NCBI GenBank assembly: GCA_028023455.1
Contig: JAQFVV010006200.1
Location: forward strand, 6,088,506 to 6,152,505
From: Epiperipatus broadwayi
Taxonomy: Eukaryota > Onychophora > Udeonychophora > Euonychophora > Peripatidae
Direction: 5' to 3'
DNA length: 64,000 nt
Made by a program: the position numbers and the translations under genes
Shown here: piece after piece, positions 52,701-58,569 of the stretch
Layout of the letters: each line of letters starts with the position of its first letter
Position numbering within the stretch: the first letter of the stretch is position 1
Notes under the pieces: generated by a model
The model's input: only the letters and a program-made list of their open reading frames with translations
Databases searched by the model: none
What the model was told of the DNA's origin: nothing

Positions 52701-55700
52701 ATGAGTTTCTTCTTTTTATTTTATAATTTTTGTGTACACCAGTGATATTTATATTCTTTATCCACATCAGTCATGCTATTTTGTTATATTTATTGTCTCA
52801 CAGAGATATAATTTATTTGCATATAGCTCATTTGTTAGCTATAGTCTTGAAAATAATGTGATGCAAGATGTGGCAAAACTACTGACTCCACAGCATGAGT
52901 ACCAAGGTATAGGCAAGAATCAGAATTTGATTCTTTGCCTGCATACAATTCCATGTGGTATATACATAACTATTGTGGCTATCTCCACACACACACACCA
53001 TTTGAAATCTCTCTCTATTGATTTTAAGTTTTTATATTTTCACATGATTCTATGCACAGTAAATTTTGTGATTGCTTTATCAAGTGCAATCTTTCGGTAC
53101 ATCTGATAATCAGTCTTAAAATTTACATTGCACTGTTCCATGTGGTATATACATAACTATTGTGGCTATCTCCACACACACCATCTGAAATCTATGTCTA
53201 TTGATTTTAAGTTTTTATATTTTCACATGGTTCTATGCACAGTAAATTTTGTGATTGCTTTATCAACTGCAACCTTTCTGTACATCTGATAATCAGTCTT
53301 AAAATTTACATTGCACTGTTCTATAATTTCTATATATAAAAAACATTACTTGTTATACAAACACATTAATACAAATATAAACATACTAATAAATTATTAA
53401 ACCTTTTGAGAATCATTATGTCTATAAAATAAGGTTGCCTCAAACTTGGATCAGAGCCCTAAAATTACATTGTACATAAACTACTTTTGTTATATTTGAA
53501 TACAACTTTATATACTGTATAATAAAGAGCATAAATGATTTAAGATTATATAATTTATATACTACACAGACACACCAATACCAATGCAAACATAGTAATA
53601 AATTATATCATTTATCAAATAATTAAAAAAAAATTAAAATACTATTCAAATAATTAAAAAATAAAAATTGAATACTTATGACCCGATATTCTGATTAAAT
53701 TTTTATCGGAATGAAGGTCTTGAAATGCAAATTATCGGCACATTTTAAATCCATTTTAATAAGGAGTCTGGCCGATTAAAAAATTCTGCCTTTATCTTCT
53801 TCGTGCAAACTAGTAAACAGCAGAAAAGAAAAAAATTAAATAAAGCTATTAATAAAAAATTCAAATTTTGTCTGATTTCAACTTGAGATATGTCATTTAA
53901 AAAAAGAATTCAACAGCATCGAATGCTGGGATTTCTGTTGATATCATACTTATAATTTTCACGTAGTTTTAAAAAGAAAAAATTTCAACAAAACAGTTGC
54001 CGCTAGCTGCGTTAATGCTATAACCACTCACCCCGATAAGCTTTCAATTTGGATACAGTCAGTGACTTCTTTTTGATTTGGATTTTATATATGTGTGTCT
54101 GAGAGAAAGAGAGAACAATTATATAGATTCATTCTTTCTTACTCTGATATATTTTTGTTTTGTTTAGGTGGAAAAATATACATTAAACTTATAATGTTGG
54201 CCTTCTGATAATGCCTTTATGTTTAATTGAAGATTTTTTGCAGGCAAAAGATAGAAGTACAGTTAGGTTTGTTTAGGGGGTATGTGTGGATTGCAATGAA
54301 AGATGAGAATACAGTTTTTGGATGAGCACACAGATAATCCTAAAATTGGATTCATATTTTTTGCTCTTGAAAAATTTTTTGATACTTTTCAACAGCTTAA
54401 AATATTCAAGCAAAAAAAAAACATATGGGTTAAACCTGAAATCTATATTCATATATATATATAATCAAATCTTTCAAATTTGAAACAGGCTTTTCCAAAT
54501 ATGTTGACAAATCTTAAACTATTACTTCGGAAAGCTATGATTGGATACAAATATTGTTCAGGTGCATTAGTCAATTTTTATGTTTACATTCCTTATAGTG
54601 TAATATTTTTGTTCCATTTGGATACTATAATGTAGATATTAATTATGAAATATGAATATTGAAGAATTGATTGGTTATACGTATATCTTATATGTATACA
54701 TATGATTACTAAAACTTACACTCTAATCAAATTGATTGCAATTAAGACATACAAATAGAAAAGTCTGATTATTATTTCTGTAAGGATATATTTCAAGTCT
54801 CTATTTTACAAAATGAATGTTCCTCATGAAATGTATATATAGTGAGAGAGATTGATTTGGAAGATTTTACACTAAGCAGTAATTTAAAATTTATTACATA
54901 CTTTGATGAGAAATGCCTCACAAATTTGAAAAATTGATTACAAATATTTATCAGGCATTTTTTTCACTTTATTACAAATAAGTAAAGACTAGAATGATAA
55001 ACTTTTCAAGTATTTTTTATATCAATGCACTCCCCTCTTTGGTCGCATTTGGCTTGCAAATATAAAATGAATCCATTAACATTTGCTTTCAGTTTTTTTT
55101 TTTTTTTTTTAATATGAATGGAAAATCTAACAAATAATTTCAATTAGGAGAAATTTCCAATCTTACTCAGATGTAAACATAGTTTCATTCAATACAGTTA
55201 CATTAAACTTTAAAAGATAATACATTTCTAATCATTTTAAAATTTTTGTTAATTAAAAATCAAATATCAGATTTGTAAATACTGATTAGTATAGAGCTTA
55301 CAAATAAATGGAAACTCTGGAATGATAAATTTTTCAAATACTATTTATATCAATATGCTGCCCTTAATAACACTTGTCAGATTTTTCATCCTTATGAAAA
55401 AAACATTAGAAAAGCAATTATTTATGGATCATTTTACATTTACTAGGCAAATCTAATAAAGCATTGGTATGAAAGTGCTTGGAAAATGTTTAAATATAAT
55501 TAGAAGCATGATATATATACGTGTGTGTGTAACAAATCATATTTCAGATTTTTCAGCAGCCTTCTTATAATAACATAAAGTATCTCCCAATATAAAAATT
55601 TTCGATTCACTCTTTTTTATTATACTTGTTTTCAAATGGAATTGTTTATTGCCCGATGAGATAGAGGCTTGAAATACTTGAACCTCTTCACCAGAACTGG

Positions 55701-56267
55701 TAATACATTATATATATGTGTGTGTGTATATCAATGGTTATATATATCTCAGTACAATTGTTAATATAATTACTAAACAAATTAATTTTTTTTGTTTACT
55801 AGCCCAGTCATATTTGTTTTAAATTTTATTGGGGCCTTACAAAAGAATGAATCTAATTGTCATAGGATAGGGAATGCAAAAATTTCTTTATAGTATAGTT
55901 TCTAAAAAGTTCTAATAACATAAGTATTATTAATGATATATAATATGGAATAGTATGATCTTCCTCATTTTATTTGCTTAGATTTTTTTTTTTTTTAATG
56001 ATAGTCTATCAGAATGCTCTTGGCTTATGTGGAATTTTTAAATACATTTATATGGGAAACAAGGTTGCACAATTGTAGGAGAGATAGATATTTCAGTTAG
56101 AAAGATAAATCCTTATGGAGTTTTTTTGTTTTTTTCCAGTATGACTACAGATGGCGAAACAGTAGTAAAAACTTTGAATGACTGCTGGGTGGTTGGTAAA
56201 ATGTCTGATCAGAGGGAATTCTATGTTGTGCTAAGTCATAAAAATGCAAATCTCATGGAAATAAATG
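19681..56267 (+). CDS. CCZ1: CCZ1 vacuolar/late-endosomal trafficking protein, spliced, 10 exons seen (both ends missing)
   Basis: CCZ1 pairs with MON1 to form the guanine-nucleotide exchange factor that activates Rab7 on late endosomes, autophagosomes and lysosome-bound membranes. Joining exons 19681-19774, 19868-19990, 28036-28122, 32791-32921, 37777-37821, 37895-38050, 43121-43266, 49280-49391, 50851-51003 and 56140-56267 gives one open frame of about 391 residues. It aligns collinearly with animal CCZ1, which is about 480 residues and has three longin-type domains. Diagnostic stretches include KYTAFLYNDQLVW, MYKYLTTSLLP, FITGPPNIND, YFNHMNLAQKSTIH and DCWVVGKMSDQREFYVVL. All introns start with GT and end with AG, and phases match at each junction. 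Two introns are tiny (93 and 73 bp); the others run from about 1.5 to 8 kb and are full of repeats. The start and the roughly 73 N-terminal residues are not in the visible sequence. Family identity is recognised from known CCZ1 proteins; function is inferred from the family. Confidence 0.95.
19868..19990 (+). CDS. CCZ1: CCZ1 exon b
   Basis: Forty-one codons, phase 0 at both ends, bounded by TTGTTAG and GTTAGA. It encodes TVNIPYCQKTKDGQNYFEYY, then a stretch ending ILKQAYQMFK, matching the human segment that ends VLRQCYSMYK. The intron before it is only 93 bp, against 8 kb for the one after it. Confidence 0.92.
20150..20625. repeat. Inverted-repeat element, arms about 130-140 bp
   Basis: The left arm about 20153-20295 contains AACGTTTCGACTTG, CATCCACTGGGTGATAAAAG and CTACAATCACTGATTT. 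The right arm about 20490-20620 carries the reverse complement with few changes (AAGTCGAAATATC, CACCTAGTGGATGACTT). About 195 bp of unique sequence lies between. Open frames across it (20199-20468 plus, 20443-20192 minus) look like by-products. It sits in the intron after exon b. Confidence 0.8.
20626..22529. other. AT-rich intronic DNA, no gene seen
   Basis: No conserved coding segment recognised. Near 21415 (CTTAAAGATGGACTCAAAAATG) and 22000-22035 (AATAGAAGTGGAACC) there are short stretches like the termini of the inverted-repeat element at 35707-35885. Confidence 0.45.
22530..22770 (+). pseudogene. mariner-like transposase fragment
   Basis: The plus strand reads FQQEDVMPHFHHEGKKYLS near 22548-22610 and, after a stop and frame change, RSFDLPDLIPSFEFLVDPYQ near 22670-22735. 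These match the mariner-type core pattern FQQDGAPPHF...SPDLTPLDFFLWG. The fragment is short, broken and lacks clear termini. Confidence 0.65.
22771..23540. other. AT-rich intronic DNA, no gene seen
   Basis: No coding or repeat signal recognised on either strand. Confidence 0.45.
23541..23790. repeat. Family A repeat, rearranged copy (both orientations joined)
   Basis: It begins with a minus-oriented end (AAAACCAGGCACTTCACAAA, TTTGAACTCAGATTTTCAAG) that joins directly to a plus-oriented tail (AAATATGTATATTAGTGATT, TGTGTGTGGTC, GAAAGTCTGAATTCAAATCC). The hammerhead core CUGAUGA has been lost at the junction. Confidence 0.75.
24246..24515. repeat. Perfect-looking tandem duplication, 2 x 135 bp
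   Basis: The units 24246-24380 and 24381-24515 start ATTAACGCATGGAGGGATCA and end GTTCTAATAAGCAGA. No difference was noticed between them by eye. The duplication is either very recent or an assembly artefact. Confidence 0.92.
24911..27641. mobile_element. hAT-superfamily DNA transposon, decayed (KIAA1586-like)
   Basis: The left end CAGGGGTTTTTTT lies at about 24911; the right end TTTTTAAAAACCCTG lies at about 27641. Between them is a broken plus-strand transposase. No clear 8-bp target duplication could be matched, so the termini are tentative. Confidence 0.65.
25404..27300 (+). pseudogene. hAT transposase (KIAA1586/ZMYM-related type), frameshifted
   Basis: The best open part is 25404-25850 (148 codons). 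It has an N-terminal zinc-finger-like segment with the pair LGCTPC and the stretch ISKEWANNEIVYSG. Later pieces in changing frames follow the family order: KVAKEN, then SLIIDESTIISKKTTIIVFV near 25975 (first catalytic Asp) and SPINLFLDLIELE near 26065. VLGCKNGVNKLLTQKFPSII follows near 26230-26285, then WHHSNHMIRI, where the usual WHCxNH has lost its Cys. RKINALVQVFE appears near 26700. Multiple stops inactivate it. Confidence 0.82.
27642..28035. other. Intronic DNA before exon c, no gene seen
   Basis: AT-rich sequence ending in the T-rich tract and TAG acceptor of exon c. Confidence 0.5.
28036..28122 (+). CDS. CCZ1: CCZ1 exon c
   Basis: Twenty-nine codons, phase 0 at both ends, acceptor TTTTTGTAG and a strong GTAAGT donor. 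The peptide LFMGTYSSILKRMGDVIHLK continues with QRLEHFFSR and matches the human LFNGTF...LKERLEKFFHR region. Confidence 0.93.
28160..28225. repeat. Fragment of the family B repeat
   Basis: AAACATCACATGATCACTATC, ATGCTTGATCATAGCTGT and AGAGAGTTTTGTC resemble the family B segment at 58132-58200. The match is short and no hammerhead core is included. Confidence 0.5.
28741..29056. repeat. SINE-tail hairpin: two minus-oriented copies and one plus copy
   Basis: The first two copies start near 28745 and 28846 (101-bp period), with TTATGAGTGAATGTT, AAATTTTAAACTT and AACTTGTTA-TAATAACACAC. The third, from about 28946, is their reverse complement and ends GTTGGAAATAGTCC, the tail of the family D SINE. 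The arms would form a near-perfect hairpin of about 90 bp. Confidence 0.85.
29057..29572. other. AT-rich intronic DNA, no gene seen
   Basis: No family recognised on either strand. Confidence 0.45.
29573..30955. repeat. Third copy of the giant-inverted-repeat arm
   Basis: Matches the right arm of the 4685-9823 element from about 8455 to 9820 with indels: ATTAGATTGAACACATAGAA at the start, a T-rich middle, the 170-bp subrepeats near 30580-30840, and GCAGGCTTCTTGGTGGTTCT near 30894 at the end. It is a single arm with no inverted partner here. The 149-codon open frame at 30542-30991 is made of translated subrepeats (NLYFRWICWIYFASGI twice, slightly altered). Confidence 0.85.
30956..32790. other. 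Intronic DNA before exon d, no gene seen
   Basis: AT-rich. A minus-strand open frame at 31274-31074 (KLAGVTCDCEVKILRMPEQW) has no recognised family. It ends with the exon d acceptor. Confidence 0.45.
32791..32921 (+). CDS. CCZ1: CCZ1 exon d, start of longin domain 2 region
   Basis: Acceptor CTTTTTAG, donor GTAATT, ends in phase 2. It encodes YLPTLKLGHVDLLDVFHGIH, then FLPLDKNTYLRIQCFVNHIL, then SSL plus two bases. This is the well-conserved DLLDIFGGISFFPLDKMTYLKIQSF region of animal CCZ1. Confidence 0.95.
33076..33330 (+). repeat. tRNA-derived SINE, family D
   Basis: An A-box-like segment (AGCCAAGTTGGTTAAAGCC), a B-box-like segment (CCAGTTCAATTCAC near 33140) and the shared tail GTTATCACTAGTAGTTGAATG ... 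GATGATGGAAATACTC. It matches the copy at 16300-16556 in layout. Confidence 0.7.
33331..35624. other. AT-rich intronic DNA; possible degraded SINE near 35028-35110
   Basis: No coding signal. Near 35028-35110 GCATAAGGGTTAGAACATC followed by TTTTGAATCACAGG is weakly tRNA-like. A short motif CTTGAAAGGCTGA near 34616 is shared with 46170, 46525 and 60575 (inverted). Confidence 0.4.
35707..35885. mobile_element. Small inverted-repeat element (MITE-like), about 180 bp
   Basis: AATATTTTTATTGGATCCAT then CTTTAAACTGAAAGTGGAAC at the left pairs with GTTCCATTTTTAGTTTAAAG then ATGGATCAGACAAAAATATT at the right, an arm of about 40 bp. A related single terminus lies just upstream at 35625-35665 (TTTTTGTTTGACTCACTTTT). 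Confidence 0.7.
35886..37776. other. AT-rich intronic DNA before exon e, no gene seen
   Basis: Homopolymer and TA-rich tracts only; ends in the long T-tract acceptor of exon e. Confidence 0.5.
37777..37821 (+). CDS. CCZ1: CCZ1 exon e (45-base microexon-sized)
   Basis: A 45-base exon after a long T-tract and TTTCAG, with a GTAAGT donor. One base completes Ser; the peptide QIKYTAFLYNDQLV follows, and the last two bases plus the first base of the next exon make Trp. It matches human IVKYTAFLYNDQLIW almost exactly. Confidence 0.95.
37895..38050 (+). CDS. CCZ1: CCZ1 exon f
   Basis: It lies 73 bp after exon e, with acceptor TGCTTTTAAG and donor GTAAGT. It encodes SCLEQEDMQIMYKYLTTSLL, then a poorly conserved linker rich in Gln, Ser and Pro ending SSHQGK. 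The first half matches human SGLEQDDMRILYKYLTTSLF; the linker is variable in the family. Confidence 0.95.
38051..41737. other. AT-rich intronic DNA; weak repeats, no gene seen
   Basis: Degenerate direct repeats at about 38690-38870 (GAATT-CCAAGCAATAAAT-ATTTG twice, also near 41150). A TAA/ATA microsatellite lies near 38880. A less AT-biased patch lies at 39640-39860 (GCAGTACAGGCATTTCCCCC), with no recognised family. Confidence 0.4.
41738..42205 (+). repeat. Family A repeat, long form, decayed hammerhead
   Basis: Starts GCCTGTATTCTGCCCATTCC, contains CTACATATGAGGGGTTAGAG, the hammerhead region (CTGATGCTGGTTCAGCATGA near 42023, with core bases deleted) and a B-box-like AAGTCTGAGTTCAAATCC near 42130. 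About 470 bp; a full-length relative lies at 58945-59405. Confidence 0.8.
42440..42985. repeat. Diverged direct repeat, two units about 350 bp apart
   Basis: The units near 42475-42620 and 42800-42960 share ATGTCTGC-T, CCCA-ATC-TGAA-T, GGCAAAAAG-A-AAA and ATTTAAAT-CTAA-AAT. They are probably copies of an old SINE-like repeat. Confidence 0.4.
43121..43266 (+). CDS. CCZ1: CCZ1 exon g
   Basis: Acceptor AAATTTTCAG, donor GTAAGT, ends in phase 1. It encodes FITGPPNINDTSNPGKVPRI, then FVNIDNDGSECHLLVYKALS and ATICLIVD. This matches the human FLTGPLNLND...KIFVNTDD...LHLIVYKAMSAAVCFMID segment. Confidence 0.95.
43740..44100 (-). repeat. Family C repeat (relative of family B) carrying a hammerhead
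   Basis: On the minus strand it contains GAACTGATATCAGACCCATA near 44035-44055, also seen in family B (GAACTGACTTCAGACCCATA near 58030-58050). It then has the hammerhead region and a downstream segment with AAAGCTCCATCTATTGATCA. It lies in the intron between exons g and h, antisense to CCZ1. Confidence 0.6.
43863..43909 (-). ncRNA. Hammerhead ribozyme, type I, complete core (family C)
   Basis: Minus-strand order: helix I strand CCCUCA, core CUGAUGA (plus 43897-43903), stem II GAGC/GCUU with loop AAAUCA, core GAAA (43879-43882). Helix III is AUCA/UGAU with a GC loop; the cleavage site is AUC at position 43869, and the returning helix I strand is UGAGGG (43868-43863). All six helix I pairs are Watson-Crick. 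Helix II has three Watson-Crick pairs and a G-U, and helix III has four pairs. All invariant core bases are present. Predicted self-cleavage lies between 43869 and 43868. Hammerheads of this kind are known from Penelope-like elements and SINE-like repeats in animals. Activity is untested. Confidence 0.8.
44101..46165. other. AT-rich intronic DNA, no gene recognised
   Basis: Open frames at 44660-44974 (+) and 45973-45689 (-) have no family I recognise. A short SINE-like stretch near 44570-44630 (CCCTGGATCGAAGCTCAG) is only suggestive. Confidence 0.4.
46166..46585. repeat. Pair of direct repeats bounding about 400 bp
   Basis: AAATTGAAAGGCTGAAATCT then CGCATGCGCTTTTTTAGAAT near 46168 recurs near 46521 as AAATTGAAAGGCTGAAACCT then CGCATCCGCTTTTTTAGAAT. 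These could be short terminal direct repeats or two solo copies. The GAAAGGCTGA and GCATGCGC words also appear near 34616 and 60575. Confidence 0.6.
46586..47283. other. Intronic DNA, no gene recognised
   Basis: A 103-codon minus-strand open frame (47306-46995) overlaps the LINE tail and has no recognised domains; it is probably chance. Confidence 0.4.
47284..47450 (+). mobile_element. RTE-type LINE, 5'-truncated 3' end with microsatellite tail
   Basis: Related to the 3' LINE fragment at 7130-7310: GATTGTAAAAGATCCAGAAA, GAGATGGATGGATGAAATAA, then ATCTTGCAGTGGATTGATAA and an ATGATGATGATGATTATTATT tail. Strong 5' truncation and a simple-repeat tail are typical of RTE insertions. Confidence 0.85.
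47645..47832. repeat. Homopolymer-rich low-complexity block
   Basis: Runs of about 17 C, 6 to 9 G, long T and A tracts and a second C run (CCCCCCCTC near 47820) come within 190 bp, unlike anything around them. This may be genuine low-complexity DNA or an assembly/basecalling error. Confidence 0.8.
47833..49279. other. AT-rich intronic DNA before exon h, no gene seen
   Basis: No conserved coding segment or repeat family recognised on either strand. Confidence 0.5.
49280..49391 (+). CDS. CCZ1: CCZ1 exon h
   Basis: Acceptor TTTTTTTTGCAG, donor GTAATT, ends in phase 2. It encodes FFHLDFDFYRKIDALLGPQL, then SNLASDIGEQYSKRPI. The LGPQL and LASDI-EQ motifs are those of human CCZ1 (VGPQLTVLASDICEQF). 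Confidence 0.95.
49392..50293. other. AT-rich intronic DNA, no gene seen
   Basis: TA-rich simple sequence; no recognised features. Confidence 0.5.
50294..50616. mobile_element. hAT-type MITE with 8-bp target duplication
   Basis: The element spans 50302-50608. It starts CAGGGATCAGGAACC and ends GTTCCGGATCCCTG (terminal inverted repeats about 14 bp). Flanking 8-mers are ATTTAGGT and ATTTAAAT (6 of 8 identical). The left subterminal TGTGGCTCTTTAATG resembles the terminus of the hAT element at 342-2857 (TGTGGCTCTTCAGTAATG), so both probably used related transposases. It has no coding capacity. Confidence 0.85.
50851..51003 (+). CDS. CCZ1: CCZ1 exon i, longin domain 3 region
   Basis: Acceptor ATTTTTGCAG, donor GTATAA, ends in phase 2. 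It encodes TESQYKYLYFNHMNLAQKST, then IHHDHHRKSGNLSIAPELMK and LLADINSDLN. YFNHMNLA-KST and PELMK-L-DINSD are family signatures. A His-rich insert (HHDHH) lies in the variable part. Confidence 0.95.
51004..52950. other. AT-rich intronic DNA, no gene seen
   Basis: No recognised family; a poly-T run lies near 51442. Confidence 0.5.
52951..53321. repeat. Tandem duplication, about 187-bp period
   Basis: The units 52951-53137 and 53138-53321 both run from CCATGTGGTATATACATAAC to ATTTACATTGCACTGTT, with a few substitutions and a shortened CA run in the second. The 124-codon open frame at 52732-53106 spans the first unit and looks like chance. Confidence 0.9.
53322..56139. other. AT-rich intronic DNA before exon j, no gene seen
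   Basis: Weak repeats of TACAAACACA-TAATA-AAAT type near 53350 and 53560; small TA/TG microsatellites near 55510 and 55705. No coding signal. Confidence 0.45.
56140..56267 (+). CDS. CCZ1: CCZ1 exon j (last one found), longin domain 3 end
   Basis: Acceptor TTTTTTTCCAG, candidate donor GTAAGA after 56267. It encodes MTTDGETVVKTLNDCWVVGK, then MSDQREFYVVLSHKNANLME and IN. This matches the human DYWVVGKKSDRRELYVILNQKNANLIEVN segment, leaving only about 18 C-terminal residues. If the donor is not used, the frame runs to a stop at 56315-56317 and adds 16 residues, so this could also be a terminal exon. Confidence 0.93.
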
Positions 56268-56317
56268 GTAAGATGGAAAAATTCCGATGTTATATTCTAA
56301 TGCTGTTGCTTATTTAA

Positions 56318-56904
56318 TGTGTACCTTTGTATATATTTATTTATTTGTGTCTACATATGTGTTTATAAAGAACTAGTTAATTTCCATACATTCAAATATC
56401 TGAGTTAAAATAAATAAAAAAGTTGCAGAAATGCCTGATAGGAATACTATGATATTGCAATGAGGAGATTTTGTTAGCTAACAATAAAACATTGTAAGTA
56501 TGCTGGTAAAGGTACTTAAAACAGGAACTTCCTTCTGTTTAAAATATGAAATAAATAAAATATAGCAAAACTTTCAGTTCATTAAATGAATTTGTAGTCA
56601 GAGAGACACAAATATTTCTCATTGATGGTTGATATTTTTCCTAAAGAAATTTGAATTATTGTGATTTTTTTTAATAATTCATATTATTCGTAATAATTTA
56701 TAGTATTACATGATTGTCCATTTAAGAAAAAATAATTCCTTTATTTTAAAGAGAACATTTTAGTTAAATGTTACATATATTTATTATTATAGGATACATT
56801 AATTAAATATACAGGAATAACAAATGTTAATTGCATATTTGTTTAGTGAGAAATTAGCTCAATTCAATGATGTTCATATAATTCTAATATAGCTAAAATA
56901 CATG
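56318..56904. other. DNA downstream of exon j; possible 3' UTR if read through
   Basis: AT-rich. A polyadenylation-type AATAAA occurs near 56412, about 95 bases after the read-through stop at 56317. Nothing else recognised. Confidence 0.4.
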
Positions 56905-57135
56905 TAAATATTTGAAAACCAGGCACTTTTCACAAACCTGGAGCTTTAATTGTAAATATAGGGGATTTGAACTCAGACTTTCAAGCACCCAACAACTATC
57001 CACACTATCTCATACAACTGATACGCTTGACCACACACATGTAGAAAAGATAAACAATCACCAATATATGTATTTCATGCTAAACCAGCACTTATCAGTT
57101 GGTCCAGATTATCATCTCCCACACATATATATAAC
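56905..57135 (-). repeat. Family A repeat, minus copy, hammerhead with a core change
   Basis: Minus-oriented copy bounded by AAAACCAGGCACTTTTCACA and ending at the TATATAA loop near 57130. On the minus strand its core reads CUGAUAA instead of CUGAUGA, which should stop cleavage. It is arranged back-to-back with the plus copy at 57150-57350. Confidence 0.85.
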
Positions 57136-57149
57136 TGAGTACTGATTAT

Positions 57150-57350
57150 ATATATGTGTGGGTACTCAGTTATATATATGTGTGGGAGATGATAATCTGG
57201 ACCAACTGATGAGTGCTGGTTTAGCATGAAATACGTGTATTGGTGATTATTTATCTTTTCTACATGTGTGTGGTCATGTGTATCAGTTGCTTGAAATAGT
57301 ATGAATAGTTGGTGGGTGCTTAAAAGTCTGAGTTCAAATCCCCTATATTT
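57150..57350 (+). repeat. Family A repeat, plus copy with intact hammerhead
   Basis: Contains the ribozyme at 57188-57255, then ACATGTGTGTGGTCATGTGT and a B-box-like segment AAGTCTGAGTTCAAATCCCC near 57325. With the minus copy at 56905-57135 it forms an inverted repeat of about 440 bp. Confidence 0.85.
57188..57255 (+). ncRNA. Hammerhead ribozyme, type I, complete core (family A)
   Basis: Core CUGAUGA is at 57206-57212 and GAAA at 57228-57231. Stem II is GUGCU/AGCAU (57213-57217 with 57223-57227) around loop GGUUU. Helix III is short, AUA with UGU (57231-57233 with 57236-57238), with a CG loop. The cleavage base is A57239. Helix I pairs ACCAA (57201-57205) with UUGGU (57240-57244), continues AUAAUC with GAUUAU after a UGG bulge, then GAU with AUC. 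The bulge next to helix I is where natural hammerheads make loop contacts. Sister copies keep the pairing with different bases. Activity is untested. Confidence 0.75.
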
Positions 57351-57689
57351 AAAATATATGTGTGAATTTTAACTTTGAATAGTCTAATTCAATTATCATG
57401 TCAAAGATATATTAAAAAATTAGAGTAAAAGAAAACATACATATGTATAAACGAAACTACATGCATGAAAACTTTCAAGTGACATATGCATATATATAAT
57501 TTATGCTTAATAATGATCATCTTTTTTTTTTATTAATTGATTATAGATTCAAAATTTTTTTTTGCCATACAGATGTTTAGCATTTACATTAACATACCTT
57601 TTTTACATTCACATTATGTATATAATTATGTTTATTTATATACATTCAAATATGTAATAATTTTATTTAATTAGAAAGGATTTGAATCC

Positions 57690-58130
57690 AGGCGATTCAA
57701 GTTCCCTTCAGTCATCCATTCTATCTTATACAATAAAAACAGGCAAAACTCTCCATACAGTAGTGCCACTCAGTGCAAGCCAGAGTGATCAATGGATGCC
57801 AGAAGGCTTGTGCATAAAATCCCTATCTAGTGCCTGCTCATCCAATATCCTCAGACTAGTTTCTGACTTGTGACCTTCATCAGTGAGGAGCCTTGGATCT
57901 GAGAGCACTGCACCTAGATCTTAGGATCTAATGCAACCCTCCAGCAGCCACCTTTTATCTCTACTTAACTACAAAACTATGAGAATAAAATTGAAAATAC
58001 AATAATATTTTCATCTATAGCTTATATATGGGTCTGAAGTCAGTTCAGTACCCATACATTTTGATGTCTTTAGTTCTTTAATAACCATAGCCACCACTAT
58101 CCTATTAGGCAGGATTGGTGTTACACCACT
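57690..58130 (-). repeat. Family B repeat, unit 1
   Basis: Unit of about 440 bp with GGCAAAACTCTCCATACAGT near 57741, AGCACTGCACCTAGATCTTA near 57904 and TGGGTCTGAAGTCAGTTCAG near 58030. Unit 2 follows in tandem, and another copy lies at 61305-61610. Confidence 0.85.
57848..57889 (-). ncRNA. Hammerhead-like ribozyme (family B, unit 1)
   Basis: Minus strand: UCCUCA, core CUGAUGA (57877-57883), stem II GGU/GUC around CACAA, core GAAA (57860-57863), a two-pair helix III AC/GU, cleavage site GUC (C at 57854), and UGAGGA (57853-57848), which pairs perfectly with UCCUCA. Weak points are an A-A opposition at the base of stem II and two G-U pairs within it. The design fits minimal hammerheads with very short helix III; activity is doubtful. 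Confidence 0.55.
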
Positions 58131-58139
58131 AAACATCAC

Positions 58140-58545
58140 ATGATCGCAATTTCTTATGCTTGCTCATAACTGTTATTAAAACTGGCAAAACTCTCAAAAC
58201 AGTAGTGCCACTCAGTACAAGCCAGAGTAATCAATGAATGCCAGAAGGCTTTTGCATAAAATCACTATCTAGTGCCTACTCATCAAATATCCCCAGATCA
58301 GTTTCTGGTTTGTGGCCTTCGTCAGTGAGGAACCTTGGATTTGAGAGCATTGCACCTAGATCTTAAGATCTAATGCAACACTCCAGCAGCCATCTTTTAT
58401 CTCTACTTAACTGCAAAACTATGAGAATAAGATTGAAAACACAATAATATTTTCAATCTAAGCTCAATAGCTTATATAGTCATATGGGTCTGAACTCAGT
58501 TCAGTAGCCATACATTTTGGTGTTTTTGAGAGTTTTGCCTGTTTA
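58140..58545 (-). repeat. Family B repeat, unit 2 (tandem with unit 1)
   Basis: Same order of segments as unit 1 at a spacing of about 441 bp (GGCAAAACTCTC at about 57741 and 58182). Near 58525-58590 an inverted end (GAGAGTTTTGCCTGTTTAAT, then ATTGTGATCATGTG) closes the array. Confidence 0.85.
58290..58331 (-). ncRNA. Degenerate hammerhead (family B, unit 2)
   Basis: Minus strand: UCCUCA, CUGACGA (position 7 is C, a tolerated site), stem II GGC.../ACC, GAAA (58302-58305), then UGGGGA, which re-pairs with UCCUCA with one G-U. Helix III has a mismatch. Its predicted cleavage base is 442 nt from that of unit 1. Confidence 0.45.
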
Positions 58546-58569
58546 ATAACAGTTATGAGCAAGCATAAG

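Noticed and set aside
52732-53106. 124-codon open frame
   Set aside because: Spans the first unit of a non-coding tandem duplication; the second unit does not keep the frame.
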